From positions 1-64,000 of the forward strand of contig JAXLRF010000015.1 of assembly GCA_046331225.1 (NCBI GenBank): a stretch of DNA of 64,000 bases. Reading direction: 5' to 3'. Shown here in pieces: positions 8,395 to 16,367 of this stretch (position 1 is the first letter of the stretch; the number at the start of each line of letters is the position of its first letter). Made by a program: the position numbers and the translations under genes. The notes beneath the pieces are model-generated. The model was given only the letters and a program-made list of their open reading frames with translations. It made no database searches and was not told where the DNA came from. The DNA comes from VFMC01 sp046331225. Lineage in GTDB: Bacteria; Actinomycetota; Acidimicrobiia; Acidimicrobiales; Ilumatobacteraceae.

Positions 8395-9390
8395 TCAGGC
8401 CCGTCCGCCCGAGATCGGTGCCGACTCGCCACGACGTGTCGGGACGATCCGCTCGACCACGCGGAGGCGGGCGCTGCGGGCGCGGGGGTTCGACTCGCGC
8501 TCGGACTCGCTCGGGGTGCGCGGCACGCCGCGCACGACGCGCACGATCTGCACGGCGTCGCAGACGCAGGGCAGCTCGGGCGGGCAGGCGCAACCACCGG
8601 TCTCGGCCTGGCGCATGCGCTGCTTCACGATCCGGTCCTCGCCCGAGTGGTACGACAACACGGCCACACGGCCACCCTCGACGGTGCGCTCGATCGCGAG
8701 GTCCAGCGCGGCCGGCAGCACCTCGAGCTCGCGGTTGAGCTCGATGCGCAGGGCCTGGAAGGTGCGCTTGGCCGGGTGACCGCCGGTGCGCCGTGCGGCG
8801 GCGGGAATCGCGGCGACGACGATCTCGGCGAGCTGGGTGGTGGTCTCGATCGGGCGCGCCGCCACGACGGCGCGGGCGATGCGGGTGGCGAAGCGCTCGT
8901 CGCCGTGACGGCGCAGCACCTGGGCGAGCTCGCGCTCGTCGTAGCCGTTGACGATGTCGCTCGCCGTCCACTGCTCGCGGCGGTCCATCCGCATGTCGAG
9001 CGGTGCGTCGTGGCGGTACGAGAACCCGCGGTCGTTGCGGTCGAGCTGCGGCGAGCTGACACCGAGGTCGAACAGAGCGCCCGAGAGGTGGTCGACGGAG
9101 AGAGCTTCCATGGCGTGGTCGAGGTGGTCGAAGCGCAGGTGCTGCGTGGCCGCTCGATCGCCGAACACCGCCAGCCGTGCCGTCGCGGCGGCGAGGGCGT
9201 CGCCGTCGCGATCGAGGCCGAGGATCCGCAGGTGCGGGTGGGCCTCGAGGATCGCCGTGGCGTGGCCGGCACCGCCGAGGGTGGCGTCGAGCACCCAGCC
9301 CGGAGGGACGGTGGCGAAGATCTCGACGATCTCGTCCACCATCACCGGGCGGTGCTCGAACGAGCCGCTGGTGGGCTCGTCGTCGCTCAT
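8395..9390 (-). CDS. rsmH: RsmH (MraW), 16S rRNA m4C1402 methyltransferase
   Basis: S-adenosylmethionine-dependent methyltransferase modifying C1402 of 16S rRNA. The 331-residue product starts at ATG (MSDDEPTSGSFEHRPVMV). Diagnostic segments are HRPVMVDEIVEIF, the SAM loop DATLGGAGHATAIL, FDLGVSSPQLDRNDRGFSYR, LDMRMD, NGYDERELAQVLRRHGDERF and the C-terminal SYHSGEDRIVKQRM. The frame is open for 49 more codons upstream, but those are low-complexity and precede the conserved start. A gap of 279 nt to mraZ, with no convincing gene, is longer than usual in this operon. Confidence 0.95.
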   Translation of the reverse strand: MSDDEPTSGSFEHRPVMVDEIVEIFATVPPGWVLDATLGGAGHATAILEAHPHLRILGLDRDGDALAAATARLAVFGDRAATQHLRFDHLDHAMEALSVDHLSGALFDLGVSSPQLDRNDRGFSYRHDAPLDMRMDRREQWTASDIVNGYDERELAQVLRRHGDERFATRIARAVVAARPIETTTQLAEIVVAAIPAAARRTGGHPAKRTFQALRIELNRELEVLPAALDLAIERTVEGGRVAVLSYHSGEDRIVKQRMRQAETGGCACPPELPCVCDAVQIVRVVRGVPRTPSESERESNPRARSARLRVVERIVPTRRGESAPISGGRA

Positions 9391-9669
9391 CGGACGACCT
9401 CGGCGCTGGAGGTGTGGGGCATCTGCGGCCCGCCGGACGGCGGGTGTCGCCGGGATGTCTCCCCGGTCGACGAGACGGCAAGCGGGCGGAGTGGGGCTGT
9501 CCATCTTGCCGGCCGGCGGACTGCAGATGCACCACACGACGCAGTGGACGACCTGGAGGGCGAGGCGCCCGGTCGGTGCGGCGTGTGCGGTGTGTGGGTC
9601 ATGAACGGAACGGAGCCATCGGCTCGCGGTCGGTGCCTCGTCCCTCCTTTCGGGTGCACGGGGCGGCCA

Positions 9670-10089
9670 TCACAGCTCGCCCGCCAGTTCCTGGTTGCCG
9701 ATCTCCTGGACCCGCTCGTATCGCTCGGGCGCCCAGATCTCGAGTTCGGTGAAGTTGCCGTTGACCAGGGCCTTGGACTCGGTCGCGAGGCCTGCGTACT
9801 GGCGGAGCTTCTCCTCGACCTTCACCCGACCCTGGCCGTCGATCGTGACGGGCGTGGCGTTGGCGGCGACCACGCGCTGGTACTGCATCGAGACCTCGCC
9901 ACGCCCGACCTTGGCCATCAGGTCGGCCGCCATGGCCTCGAAGTCGCCCGAGGGGACGACGCGCAGGCAGTTGTTCTGCCCGGGCAGCAGGTAGCAGCGC
10001 TCGCCGAGGTGGGCGCGGAACGAGGCCGGCAGCGCCAGCCGTCCCTTGTCGTCGAGTTGACGCTCGTGCGTCCCGACGAACAACGCCAC
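9670..10089 (-). CDS. mraZ: MraZ, transcriptional regulator of the dcw operon
   Basis: SpoVT/AbrB-fold DNA-binding protein that binds its own promoter and controls the dcw operon. The 139-residue product starts at GTG (ALFVGTHERQLDDKGRLALP); the DxKGRxxLP motif is diagnostic, and a second copy of the fold appears as TPVTIDGQGRVKVEEKLRQYAGL. The upstream sequence carries paired G-rich direct repeats around a plausible promoter (see the separate entry), as expected for autoregulation. Confidence 0.95.
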   Translation of the reverse strand: MALFVGTHERQLDDKGRLALPASFRAHLGERCYLLPGQNNCLRVVPSGDFEAMAADLMAKVGRGEVSMQYQRVVAANATPVTIDGQGRVKVEEKLRQYAGLATESKALVNGNFTELEIWAPERYERVQEIGNQELAGEL

Positions 10090-10445
10090 TTCGCGCTCAC
10101 CCCGATCCCTGCCTCCGTGTCGGTGTCACCACCGGCTGCCTGCCTGCGGGCCGAGGTCCCTCACCGGGAAAAGCGGCGAACGGGTCCTCCACCCGGTCCC
10201 CATTCTTCCCCCCAGCACACCCCTGAGTCAACACTTCTCCCCACTTTTCCCCCTCGACCGCCACCCACTCCCCCACCGCCCTCCACCAGGCACCCGTTCC
10301 CCACCCCGCTGACCAGGCGCGACGGACACATCGGCTGCGTCGAGACGACCGATGTCACACCGTGCGCGTCGAAGCACACGGACCGCGCGAAGCGCAGCAG
10401 CGACGGACGAGCAGCGACCGAGGGGCCGGCGGTACGACGGCAGCG
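10090..10445. other. Gene-free stretch upstream of mraZ
   Basis: This 356-nt region separates mraZ from the 3' end of the lipoate ligase-like gene. On the minus strand it is strikingly G-rich (runs such as GGTGGGGGAGTGGGTGG) and holds the candidate mraZ promoter and repeats. Short frames in it are low-complexity and lack homology I recognise. Nothing else is supported. Confidence 0.6.
10197..10253 (-). promoter_or_regulatory. Candidate mraZ promoter flanked by two 16-bp direct repeats (MraZ boxes)
   Basis: On the minus strand two imperfect 16-bp direct repeats, GGGGGAAAAGTGGGGA (10253-10238) and GGGGGAAGAATGGGGA (10212-10197), match at 14 of 16 positions. Between them is TTGACT (10231-10226), and 18 nt on AAGAAT (10207-10202), a reasonable -35/-10 pair inside the second repeat. 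MraZ is known to bind repeated TGGG-type boxes in front of its own gene. The assignment as MraZ operator plus dcw promoter is inferred from position and sequence. The start codon lies about 110 nt downstream. Confidence 0.55.
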
Positions 10446-11120
10446 TCAGGCGCGGGCCAGCACGGCCTCGACCGCGGCGCGGACGGCCGCAGCGGGGCCC
10501 GGCACCGTCACCGGGGTCCGCAACTCGGCCGCCGTGGGGGCCGGTGGGGACAGCAACGACACCAGCAGGTCGGGCCGCCACTCCAGGTGCACCGACGACT
10601 GCAGGCGCAGCCAGTCACGCGTGCGTCGCTGACTGATGCCGACCACCTTGCGATCGCCGACCACCACCTCGCCCGACCCGATCCCGTCGAAGCAGACGAG
10701 CCGCGACCACGCCGTGTGCACCAGCCCGCCGCGATGCACCGACGCGCCCGCCACACCGAGCCCACCGAGTGCCTCGCACCACACGTCACCCAGCCACCAC
10801 ATCGCCCGGGCCACGTCGTCGTCCCAGCGCGGGTCGCCTCGCGGCACCACCACGTCGAGCCACACGCTCTCGCCCGGCACGAGCAGCACCACCCCACCGC
10901 CGCTGCGGCGGCGCACGACGTCGATGCCGGCGGCCGCCGCAGCTGCTGCGTCCACCACCTCGTCGCGCTGCGCCGACCCGAGCACGAGCGCCGGCCGGGT
11001 CACCTCGTACCACTCGGCCGTCCGCGCACCCCCGTCGGGCACGCGACCGTGCAGCTCGGCAGCGAGGCCGCGGCGCTCGGCCACGCGCCACCCACCCGTG
11101 GCACCACCCGTCGCGTTCAC
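10446..11120 (-). CDS. Lipoate-protein ligase A family protein (BPL/LPL fold)
   Basis: A biotin/lipoate protein ligase-fold protein of 224 residues starting at GTG. Supporting segments are RPALVLGSAQRDEVVD, RRRSGGGVVLLVPGESVWLD (the RRxSGGG loop binds the acyl-adenylate) and GDRKVVGISQRRTRDW, whose KVVGISQRR carries the catalytic lysine region of LplA-like enzymes. It may attach lipoate or another acyl group to E2 or GcvH proteins, or be an octanoyltransferase of the LipM type. No lipA, lipB or E2 gene is nearby, so the substrate cannot be fixed. Confidence 0.78.
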   Translation of the reverse strand: MNATGGATGGWRVAERRGLAAELHGRVPDGGARTAEWYEVTRPALVLGSAQRDEVVDAAAAAAAGIDVVRRRSGGGVVLLVPGESVWLDVVVPRGDPRWDDDVARAMWWLGDVWCEALGGLGVAGASVHRGGLVHTAWSRLVCFDGIGSGEVVVGDRKVVGISQRRTRDWLRLQSSVHLEWRPDLLVSLLSPPAPTAAELRTPVTVPGPAAAVRAAVEAVLARA

Positions 11121-11145
11121 CCGACGCCCGGTCCGACGGTCGTGC

Positions 11146-11643
11146 TCAGCTGGCTCGCGCCAAGTACGGCTTCCACGCCTCGGGCACCCGCGGCACCGCC
11201 ACGGTCACCCAGGCGAGCTCGCGCGGCGCGCGCGGCGTGCGCGCCAGGCGCATGCCGGCCTCGTCGGGCGTGCGATCGCGCTTGGACAGGTTGCACGGCC
11301 GACATGCTGCCGCCACGTTGTCCCACACGTGCAAGCCGCCGCGCGAGCGCGGCATCACGTGGTCGATCGAGTCGGCCACACCACCGCAGTACTGGCAGCG
11401 GTGCTCGTCGCGGGCGAAGATCGCCCGACGCGACAGCGCGGTGCGCCGGTGGAACGGCACCTTCACCACGTAGCGGAGCCGGATCACGACCGGGTTGGGC
11501 AGCTCGAGCGACGCGGCCCGCAGCACGGTGCCGTCGTCTTCGACCATGTCGGCCTTGTCGGCGAGCACCAGGCAGGCCGCACGACGTGCCGGCACCACGG
11601 AGAGCGGCTCGTACGTTGCGTTCAACACCAGCGCGCTCCTCAT
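11146..11643 (-). CDS. HNH endonuclease family protein
   Basis: A 165-residue protein beginning MRSALVLNATYEPLSVVPAR, a start seen in a widespread actinobacterial HNH family. The nuclease core has a CxxC zinc pair (CQYCGG), the central SIDHVMPRSRGGLHVWDN (DH then N of the ββα-metal motif), and a second CRPCN pair with KRDRTPDEAGM following. The N-terminal 60 residues resemble the accessory domain found before the HNH core in these stand-alone proteins. Their physiological role is not established. It does not lie in an obvious defence or mobile context. Confidence 0.82.
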   Translation of the reverse strand: MRSALVLNATYEPLSVVPARRAACLVLADKADMVEDDGTVLRAASLELPNPVVIRLRYVVKVPFHRRTALSRRAIFARDEHRCQYCGGVADSIDHVMPRSRGGLHVWDNVAAACRPCNLSKRDRTPDEAGMRLARTPRAPRELAWVTVAVPRVPEAWKPYLARAS

Positions 11644-11674
11644 GGCCGAGGACCCTAACGATCCCGTCCGCAGG

Positions 11675-11935
11675 TCATGCGTGGAGTTTCCCCTGGGCCT
11701 TGCACCACGTGAGGTAGTTCAGCACATCGGCGGGGACCGGCGGATGATCCGGGTCGCCGTACTGGGTGACGGTGCGGAACCGCAGGTACTCGCCACCCGG
11801 CACGGGCAGGAAGGGCGCGCGCCGCCACCACCCGGGGCGGGCGGTGCGACGGGCCTGGCGCCACGCGGTCGACCACAGGCGCGGCCGCCCGGCCACCGCC
11901 AGTCCCACCCGCGTCCAGTCGCCGATGCCGCTCAG
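11675..11935 (-). CDS. Small conserved-looking protein coupled to acyl-CoA dehydrogenase, possible CTG start
   Basis: An 86-residue reading frame directly after the acyl-CoA dehydrogenase, rich in Trp, Arg and aromatic residues, ending FRTVTQYGDPDHPPVPADV then LNYLTWCKAQGKLHA. I recall similar short actinobacterial proteins but do not know a function. No ATG exists in frame near the 5' end. The best start is a CTG that overlaps the upstream stop as CTGA, preceded by AAGGAG five bases away. A GTG nine codons in (VGLAVAGRP) is the alternative. The context suggests a partner of the dehydrogenase or a fatty acid/steroid catabolic role; that is inference. Confidence 0.55.
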   Translation of the reverse strand: MSGIGDWTRVGLAVAGRPRLWSTAWRQARRTARPGWWRRAPFLPVPGGEYLRFRTVTQYGDPDHPPVPADVLNYLTWCKAQGKLHA

Positions 11936-13155
11936 CGCGGCTCCTTCGGCAGGCCGAGCACCATCTCGCCGATGATGTTGCGCTGGATCTGCGACGAGCC
12001 GGCGTAGATGGTGCCGGCCCGGGCGTTGAGGAACGTGCCGACCCAGCTCCACGAGCTGTTGGGAGCGCCCGCGTCGTCGGCCTGGAAGGCGCTCGACGGG
12101 CGGCGACCGGTGGGCACCATCGCCTCGGCACCGAGGATGTCGATCGACAGCTCGGTGATCTCCTGGTGGTACTCGCTCCAGTAGAGCTTCGAGATCGCGC
12201 CGTCGGGACCGGGGTGGTGGCCCTGCAGGAACCGGGTGAGCACACGCATGCCGCTGAAGCGCATGATCTGCACCTTGGCGTAGGCCTGCGCGAGACGCTG
12301 ACGGATGCGCGGGTCGTCGGCGACACCCCGCTCCTTCGCGAGCAGGAACAGGCGGTCGACCTCGGCCTGGAAGCGGATCGGCAGCGTGGCCGCCGCCTCG
12401 CCGCGCTCGTAGCCGAGCAGCGTCATCGCGACGGCCCAACCGTTGTTGACGCCGCCGACGACCTCGTCCTTGGGGGTGACGGCGTCGGTGTAGAACACCT
12501 CGTTGAACTCGCTCTCGCCCGAGATCATCTTGATCGGCCGCACCTCGACGCCCGGCTGGCGCATGTCGACGAGCAGGAACGAGATGCCCTTGTGGCGAGG
12601 GGCGTCGGGATCGGTGCGGGCGAGGGTGAAGATGTGGTCGGCCAGGTGCCCGGCCGAGGTCCAGATCTTCTGCCCGTTGAGGATCCACTGGTCGCCGTCG
12701 AGCTGGGCCTTGAGGCCGAGGTTCGACAGGTCGCTGCCGGCGTTGGGTTCGCTGTACCCCTGGCACCACACGTCCTCGCCCGACAGGATCCGAGGGAGGT
12801 ACCGGCGCTTCTGCTCCTCGGTCCCCCACTGCAGCAGGGTGTTGCCGAGCATCTGGATGCCGAACACGTCGTTCGGGCCGCCGGTCGGTACGCCCGCCTT
12901 CGCGAACTCCTCGCCGATGATCACCTGCTCGAGCGCCGACAGGCCCGCGCCGCCGTACTCGCGCGGCCAGCCCGGGGCGAGGTAGTCGGCCTCGAACAGC
13001 ACACGTCGCCAGTCGGTGACGAAGTCGGTGAGCTCCTGGCCCTCGAGGGTGCCGATGCCCTTCCAGTTGGTGGGCAGCTTCTCTGCGAGGAAGGCCTGCA
13101 CCTTCTCGCGGTAGGCCTCGGCTTCGGGCGTGTACATCGGGCGCATGACGGGCAT
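11932..13155 (-). CDS. Acyl-CoA dehydrogenase (FadE-type)
   Basis: Flavoprotein that introduces the alpha-beta double bond in acyl-CoA or steroid-side-chain CoA. The 407-residue product has the family order: N-terminal helical domain with GWPREYGGAGLSALEQVI, the middle domain WCQGYSEPNAGSDLSNLGL and GDQWILNGQKIWTSAGH (both FAD/substrate signatures), and a C-terminal helical domain with AISKLYWSEYHQEITEL and IYAGSSQIQRNIIGEMVLGL. The catalytic base cannot be named from sequence alone. A second ATG four codons in (MRPMYTPEAEAY) is an alternative start. It likely forms a two-gene unit with the small protein downstream. Confidence 0.93.
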   Translation of the reverse strand: MPVMRPMYTPEAEAYREKVQAFLAEKLPTNWKGIGTLEGQELTDFVTDWRRVLFEADYLAPGWPREYGGAGLSALEQVIIGEEFAKAGVPTGGPNDVFGIQMLGNTLLQWGTEEQKRRYLPRILSGEDVWCQGYSEPNAGSDLSNLGLKAQLDGDQWILNGQKIWTSAGHLADHIFTLARTDPDAPRHKGISFLLVDMRQPGVEVRPIKMISGESEFNEVFYTDAVTPKDEVVGGVNNGWAVAMTLLGYERGEAAATLPIRFQAEVDRLFLLAKERGVADDPRIRQRLAQAYAKVQIMRFSGMRVLTRFLQGHHPGPDGAISKLYWSEYHQEITELSIDILGAEAMVPTGRRPSSAFQADDAGAPNSSWSWVGTFLNARAGTIYAGSSQIQRNIIGEMVLGLPKEPR

Positions 13156-13184
13156 GTTACCCGCGGGTAGCTACTCGCCGATAG

Positions 13185-14066
13185 TCACTCGCCGGTCGCC
13201 ACGGCGCGAACTCGATCACCCGGCGCGAACCGGGCCAGCGCCGCGGCACCCACCAGCGGTGCGTGGTGACCGAGCCCCGCCGGCACGATCGAGAAGCCCT
13301 GGATGAACCCGAGCCGGGCCCGCACGTCGAGCTCGTGCTGCGCGGCCTCGAAGAACACGTCGCCGAAGCCGAGCGCCAGCGACCCGCCGATCACCGCCAG
13401 CTTCAGGTCGACCAGCGCCCCCACCGACGCCAGCGCCCGACCGACCAGGGTGCCGGTGCGCTCCATGATCGCCCGCGGGGCACGCTGTGCCGCGCGCGCC
13501 GTCTCGTCCTCGATCGCGAGCCGGCTGCAGTACGCGTCGAGGCACCCCTGTCCCCCGCACTTGCACGGACGGCCCTCGGGCTCGACCACCAGATGACCGA
13601 TGTTGCCGGCGTTGCCCGAACGGCCCTGCAGCAGCCGCCCGCCGCTGATGATCCCGCCGCTCACGCCCGTGGCCACCACCACGCCGATGAAGTCCGACAC
13701 GCCCTGCGCCGCGCCGTGCCACGCCTCGCCCGACGCGAACGCCTTCGCGTCGACGTCGACCACCGTCGGCAGACCGGTCAGGCGCTCGATCTGCTCGCGC
13801 AACGGAAAGGCGCGCCACGACGGCACGTACAGCGGCGACACCGTCCCCTCCGACGCCTTCACCGGCCCACCACAGCCGACGCCGCACGCGACCGGCGGCT
13901 TGGGCGAGGCCGCGGCGACGCGCCGCACCAGCCGGGCCAACGCCTGCCACACGTCGCGGGTGGGCGTGGGCACGCGGTCGCGGATGAGGACGACACCTTG
14001 GTCGTCGACGATGCCGGCGGTGAGCTTGGTGCCACCGATGTCGATGGCGAGGTAGAGATCGGACAC
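13185..14066 (-). CDS. ROK-family sugar kinase (first of two in the window)
   Basis: Cytoplasmic ROK kinase, probably a glucokinase or N-acyl-hexosamine kinase. The 293-residue product starts at GTG (SDLYLAIDIGGTKLTAGIVD), whose DIGGTK is the ATP loop. The sugar-binding and zinc-binding region is GNIGHLVVEPEGRPCKCGGQ then GCLDAYCSR (CxCGxxGC). IGGSLALGFGDVFF matches the C-terminal ATP region. The frame is open further upstream, but only in a shadow of the divergent moxR gene. It sits divergently from moxR across 94 nt. Confidence 0.88.
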   Translation of the reverse strand: MSDLYLAIDIGGTKLTAGIVDDQGVVLIRDRVPTPTRDVWQALARLVRRVAAASPKPPVACGVGCGGPVKASEGTVSPLYVPSWRAFPLREQIERLTGLPTVVDVDAKAFASGEAWHGAAQGVSDFIGVVVATGVSGGIISGGRLLQGRSGNAGNIGHLVVEPEGRPCKCGGQGCLDAYCSRLAIEDETARAAQRAPRAIMERTGTLVGRALASVGALVDLKLAVIGGSLALGFGDVFFEAAQHELDVRARLGFIQGFSIVPAGLGHHAPLVGAAALARFAPGDRVRAVATGE

Positions 14067-14160
14067 CGCCGACGACCATATCCGCACCCACCACCGCGAG
14101 CGCGGGAGCGATTCCCCGGGCGAAAGGACAGCGCACCGATCGCCGTCTAACCTGCCCCGC

Positions 14161-15162
14161 ATGACGGCGCTGTTCGACCAGCCCCCGGGGGCCCAGCCCC
14201 CGCCCCCGCCGGGCACGCCCCGCAAGACCTTCGCATCGCTGTTCGATGCGATCACCTCCAACGTCGCGCAGGTCGTGCACGGCAAGCGCGAGGCGATCGA
14301 TCTGGCCGTGATGTGCCTGCTCGCCGAGGGCCACCTCCTCATCGAGGACGTGCCCGGCGTCGGCAAGACCAGCCTGGCCAAGGCGCTCGCCGCGTCGATC
14401 GACTGCACGTGGAAGCGCGTGCAGTTCACGCCCGACCTGCTGCCCACCGACCTGGTCGGCGTGAGCGTGCTGCAGCGGGCGACGGAGACCTTCGTGTTCC
14501 AGCCGGGCCCGCTGTTCGCCAACATCGTGCTCGCCGACGAGATCAACCGCGCCTCACCGAAGACGCAGTCCGCGCTGCTCGAGGCGATGGAGGAACGACA
14601 GGTGTCGGCCGAGGGTCGCACCTACGCGCTGCCGTCGCCGTTCATGGTCGCCGCCACCCAGAACCCCGTCGAGCAGGAGGGCACCTACCGGCTGCCCGAG
14701 AGCCAGCTCGACCGGTTCCTCATGCGGCTCTCGCTCGGCTACCCGGGTCGTGCGGCCGAGCTGAGCATCCTCGACAGCCAGGGTGCGGCGACGGCGTTGC
14801 AGCAACTGCAGCCGGTCGTCACCGCCGAGGAGGTGCTCGCGATGGCCGACGCCGTACGCGCCGTGCACCTGGCCGACGCGCTGAAGGCCTACCTCGTCGA
14901 CATCGCCGAGACCAGCCGCGCCCACCAGGGTCTCGCCCTCGGCCTGTCGCCGCGGGCCACGCTGCAGCTCGCCCGGGCCACCCGGTCGCGCGCCGCCGCC
15001 AACGGGCGCGACTTCGCCACCCCCGACGACGTCAAGGGCGTCGGCCTCGCCGTGCTCGCCCACCGTGTGGTGGTGCGCCCCGACGCGGCCTCGCGAGGAC
15101 TCACCGCCGAATGGGCGGTGCAGGAGATCCTCGAGTCGGTCCCGGTCCCCACCGGGCGCTGA
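14161..15162 (+). CDS. MoxR-family AAA+ ATPase
   Basis: MoxR-type AAA+ ATPase, a chaperone-like remodelling enzyme usually encoded with a DUF58 protein as here. The 333-residue product has a Pro-rich N-terminus of about 25 residues, Walker A IEDVPGVGKTSLAKAL, Walker B IVLADEINRASPKTQSALLE, sensor 1 VAATQNPVEQEGTYRLPE and the arginine-containing LPESQLDRFLMRLSLGYPG. The C-terminal lid includes GLSPRATLQLARATRSRA. It is the first gene of a three-gene plus-strand unit with a 17-nt gap to the DUF58 gene. Confidence 0.95.
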   Translation: MTALFDQPPGAQPPPPPGTPRKTFASLFDAITSNVAQVVHGKREAIDLAVMCLLAEGHLLIEDVPGVGKTSLAKALAASIDCTWKRVQFTPDLLPTDLVGVSVLQRATETFVFQPGPLFANIVLADEINRASPKTQSALLEAMEERQVSAEGRTYALPSPFMVAATQNPVEQEGTYRLPESQLDRFLMRLSLGYPGRAAELSILDSQGAATALQQLQPVVTAEEVLAMADAVRAVHLADALKAYLVDIAETSRAHQGLALGLSPRATLQLARATRSRAAANGRDFATPDDVKGVGLAVLAHRVVVRPDAASRGLTAEWAVQEILESVPVPTGR

Positions 15163-15179
15163 GGCGAGCCGAGCGACCG

Positions 15180-16367
15180 GTGCTCACGCGCAGCGGCTGG
15201 GGGGCGATCGCGCTCGCGATCACGTCGTTCGTGATCGGCCGCGTCTTCGGCATCCTCGAGCTGTACGTCCTGGGCGTCGGCGTGGTGTCCGCGCTGCTCG
15301 TCGCCGTCGGCACCATGCTGCGCACCCCGCCACGCCTCGCCGTGCGACGGCTCGTCGACCCCTCGACGGTGCAGGCCGGCGACCCGGCCCGCGTCGACCT
15401 GCAGATCGCCAACGCCGGCAACCGCCGCAGCCCCGTGCTGCAGCTGTGGGAGCCGGTCGGATCCACCGGTGGGGCGACGATGAACCTCGCACCGCTACGG
15501 CCGCGCGAGCGCTCGACCGCCGCCTACCGGTTGCCCACCAGCGCCCGCGGCATCGTCCGCATCGGCCCGATGCGTGCCCGCCGTCGCGACGTGCTCGGCC
15601 TCACCTCGCGCACGTTCGTGCTGCCCGGCAACAGCGAACTGCTGGTGATGCCGCGGCACACCCCGGTGCGGTTCCAGCTGGGCGGATCGTCGGGACGCCT
15701 CGGCGACCACCTGCGCATGCGTGCGTACGGCCAGTCGGGCAGCGAGTTCCACTCGCTGCGCGAGTACGTGGTCGGCGACGACCTGCGCCGGATCAGCTGG
15801 AAGGCCTCGGCCCGGTCGGCCGACCTGATCGTCAAGGAGACGGCGCTCGAGGGCGTGAAGCGCTGCACCGTGGTGCTCGACACCACCGGCACCGACGACG
15901 CCCCCGACGACCTGGCCGCCGCCGACGAGGCGTTCGAACGAGCCGTGTCGGCCGCGGCGAGCCTGATCACCGGCGGCGCCGGCGCCGGCCTCAACACCCG
16001 CCTCGTCGCACCCGACGTCGACTTCCGCGGCCACGACGTCGCCCCGGTCGCGTTGCGCTGGCTCGCGACGGTACGCCGCGACGAGGGCCGCGACGCCGTG
16101 CTGCCGTCGCTCAAGGCGGGCGAGGGCATGGGCATCGTCCTCGTCGTCACCGCCTCGCCGTCGGGCGAGTTCGCCGGCACCGTGCGCGCCGCACTGTCAC
16201 CCGAGGACACCCTGGTGGTGGTGGCCACCCGGTCGGTCGCCGGGCGCCGCGACCGGTTCGTCGTCGACGCCACCTCGGACGACGCGTTCCTGGCCTCGTG
16301 GGGACACCTCACCGGTGCGCTCGCCACCGGCCCGAAGCTCCCCCACGCCTACCGGGAGCCGGCGTGA
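15180..16367 (+). CDS. DUF58 domain protein (MoxR partner)
   Basis: Membrane-anchored DUF58 protein of 395 residues. It starts at GTG (LTRSGWGAIALAITSFVIGR), with two closely spaced N-terminal membrane segments, then a beta-rich periplasm-like region (DPSTVQAGDPARVDLQIANA) and the DUF58 core GQSGSEFHSLREYVVGDDLR then RISWKASARSADLIVKE. The vWA-like C-terminal part has VLDTTGTDDAP in place of a DxSxS MIDAS motif. Proteins of this family act with MoxR and a transglutaminase in an envelope process not yet defined. Its stop overlaps the next start as GTGA. Confidence 0.92.
   Translation: MLTRSGWGAIALAITSFVIGRVFGILELYVLGVGVVSALLVAVGTMLRTPPRLAVRRLVDPSTVQAGDPARVDLQIANAGNRRSPVLQLWEPVGSTGGATMNLAPLRPRERSTAAYRLPTSARGIVRIGPMRARRRDVLGLTSRTFVLPGNSELLVMPRHTPVRFQLGGSSGRLGDHLRMRAYGQSGSEFHSLREYVVGDDLRRISWKASARSADLIVKETALEGVKRCTVVLDTTGTDDAPDDLAAADEAFERAVSAAASLITGGAGAGLNTRLVAPDVDFRGHDVAPVALRWLATVRRDEGRDAVLPSLKAGEGMGIVLVVTASPSGEFAGTVRAALSPEDTLVVVATRSVAGRRDRFVVDATSDDAFLASWGHLTGALATGPKLPHAYREPA

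Noticed and set aside
9387..9659. A 90-codon minus-strand frame in the mraZ-rsmH gap
   Set aside because: Low-complexity, Ser/Pro/Arg-rich, no homology recognised and ends near the true rsmH start; most likely spurious.
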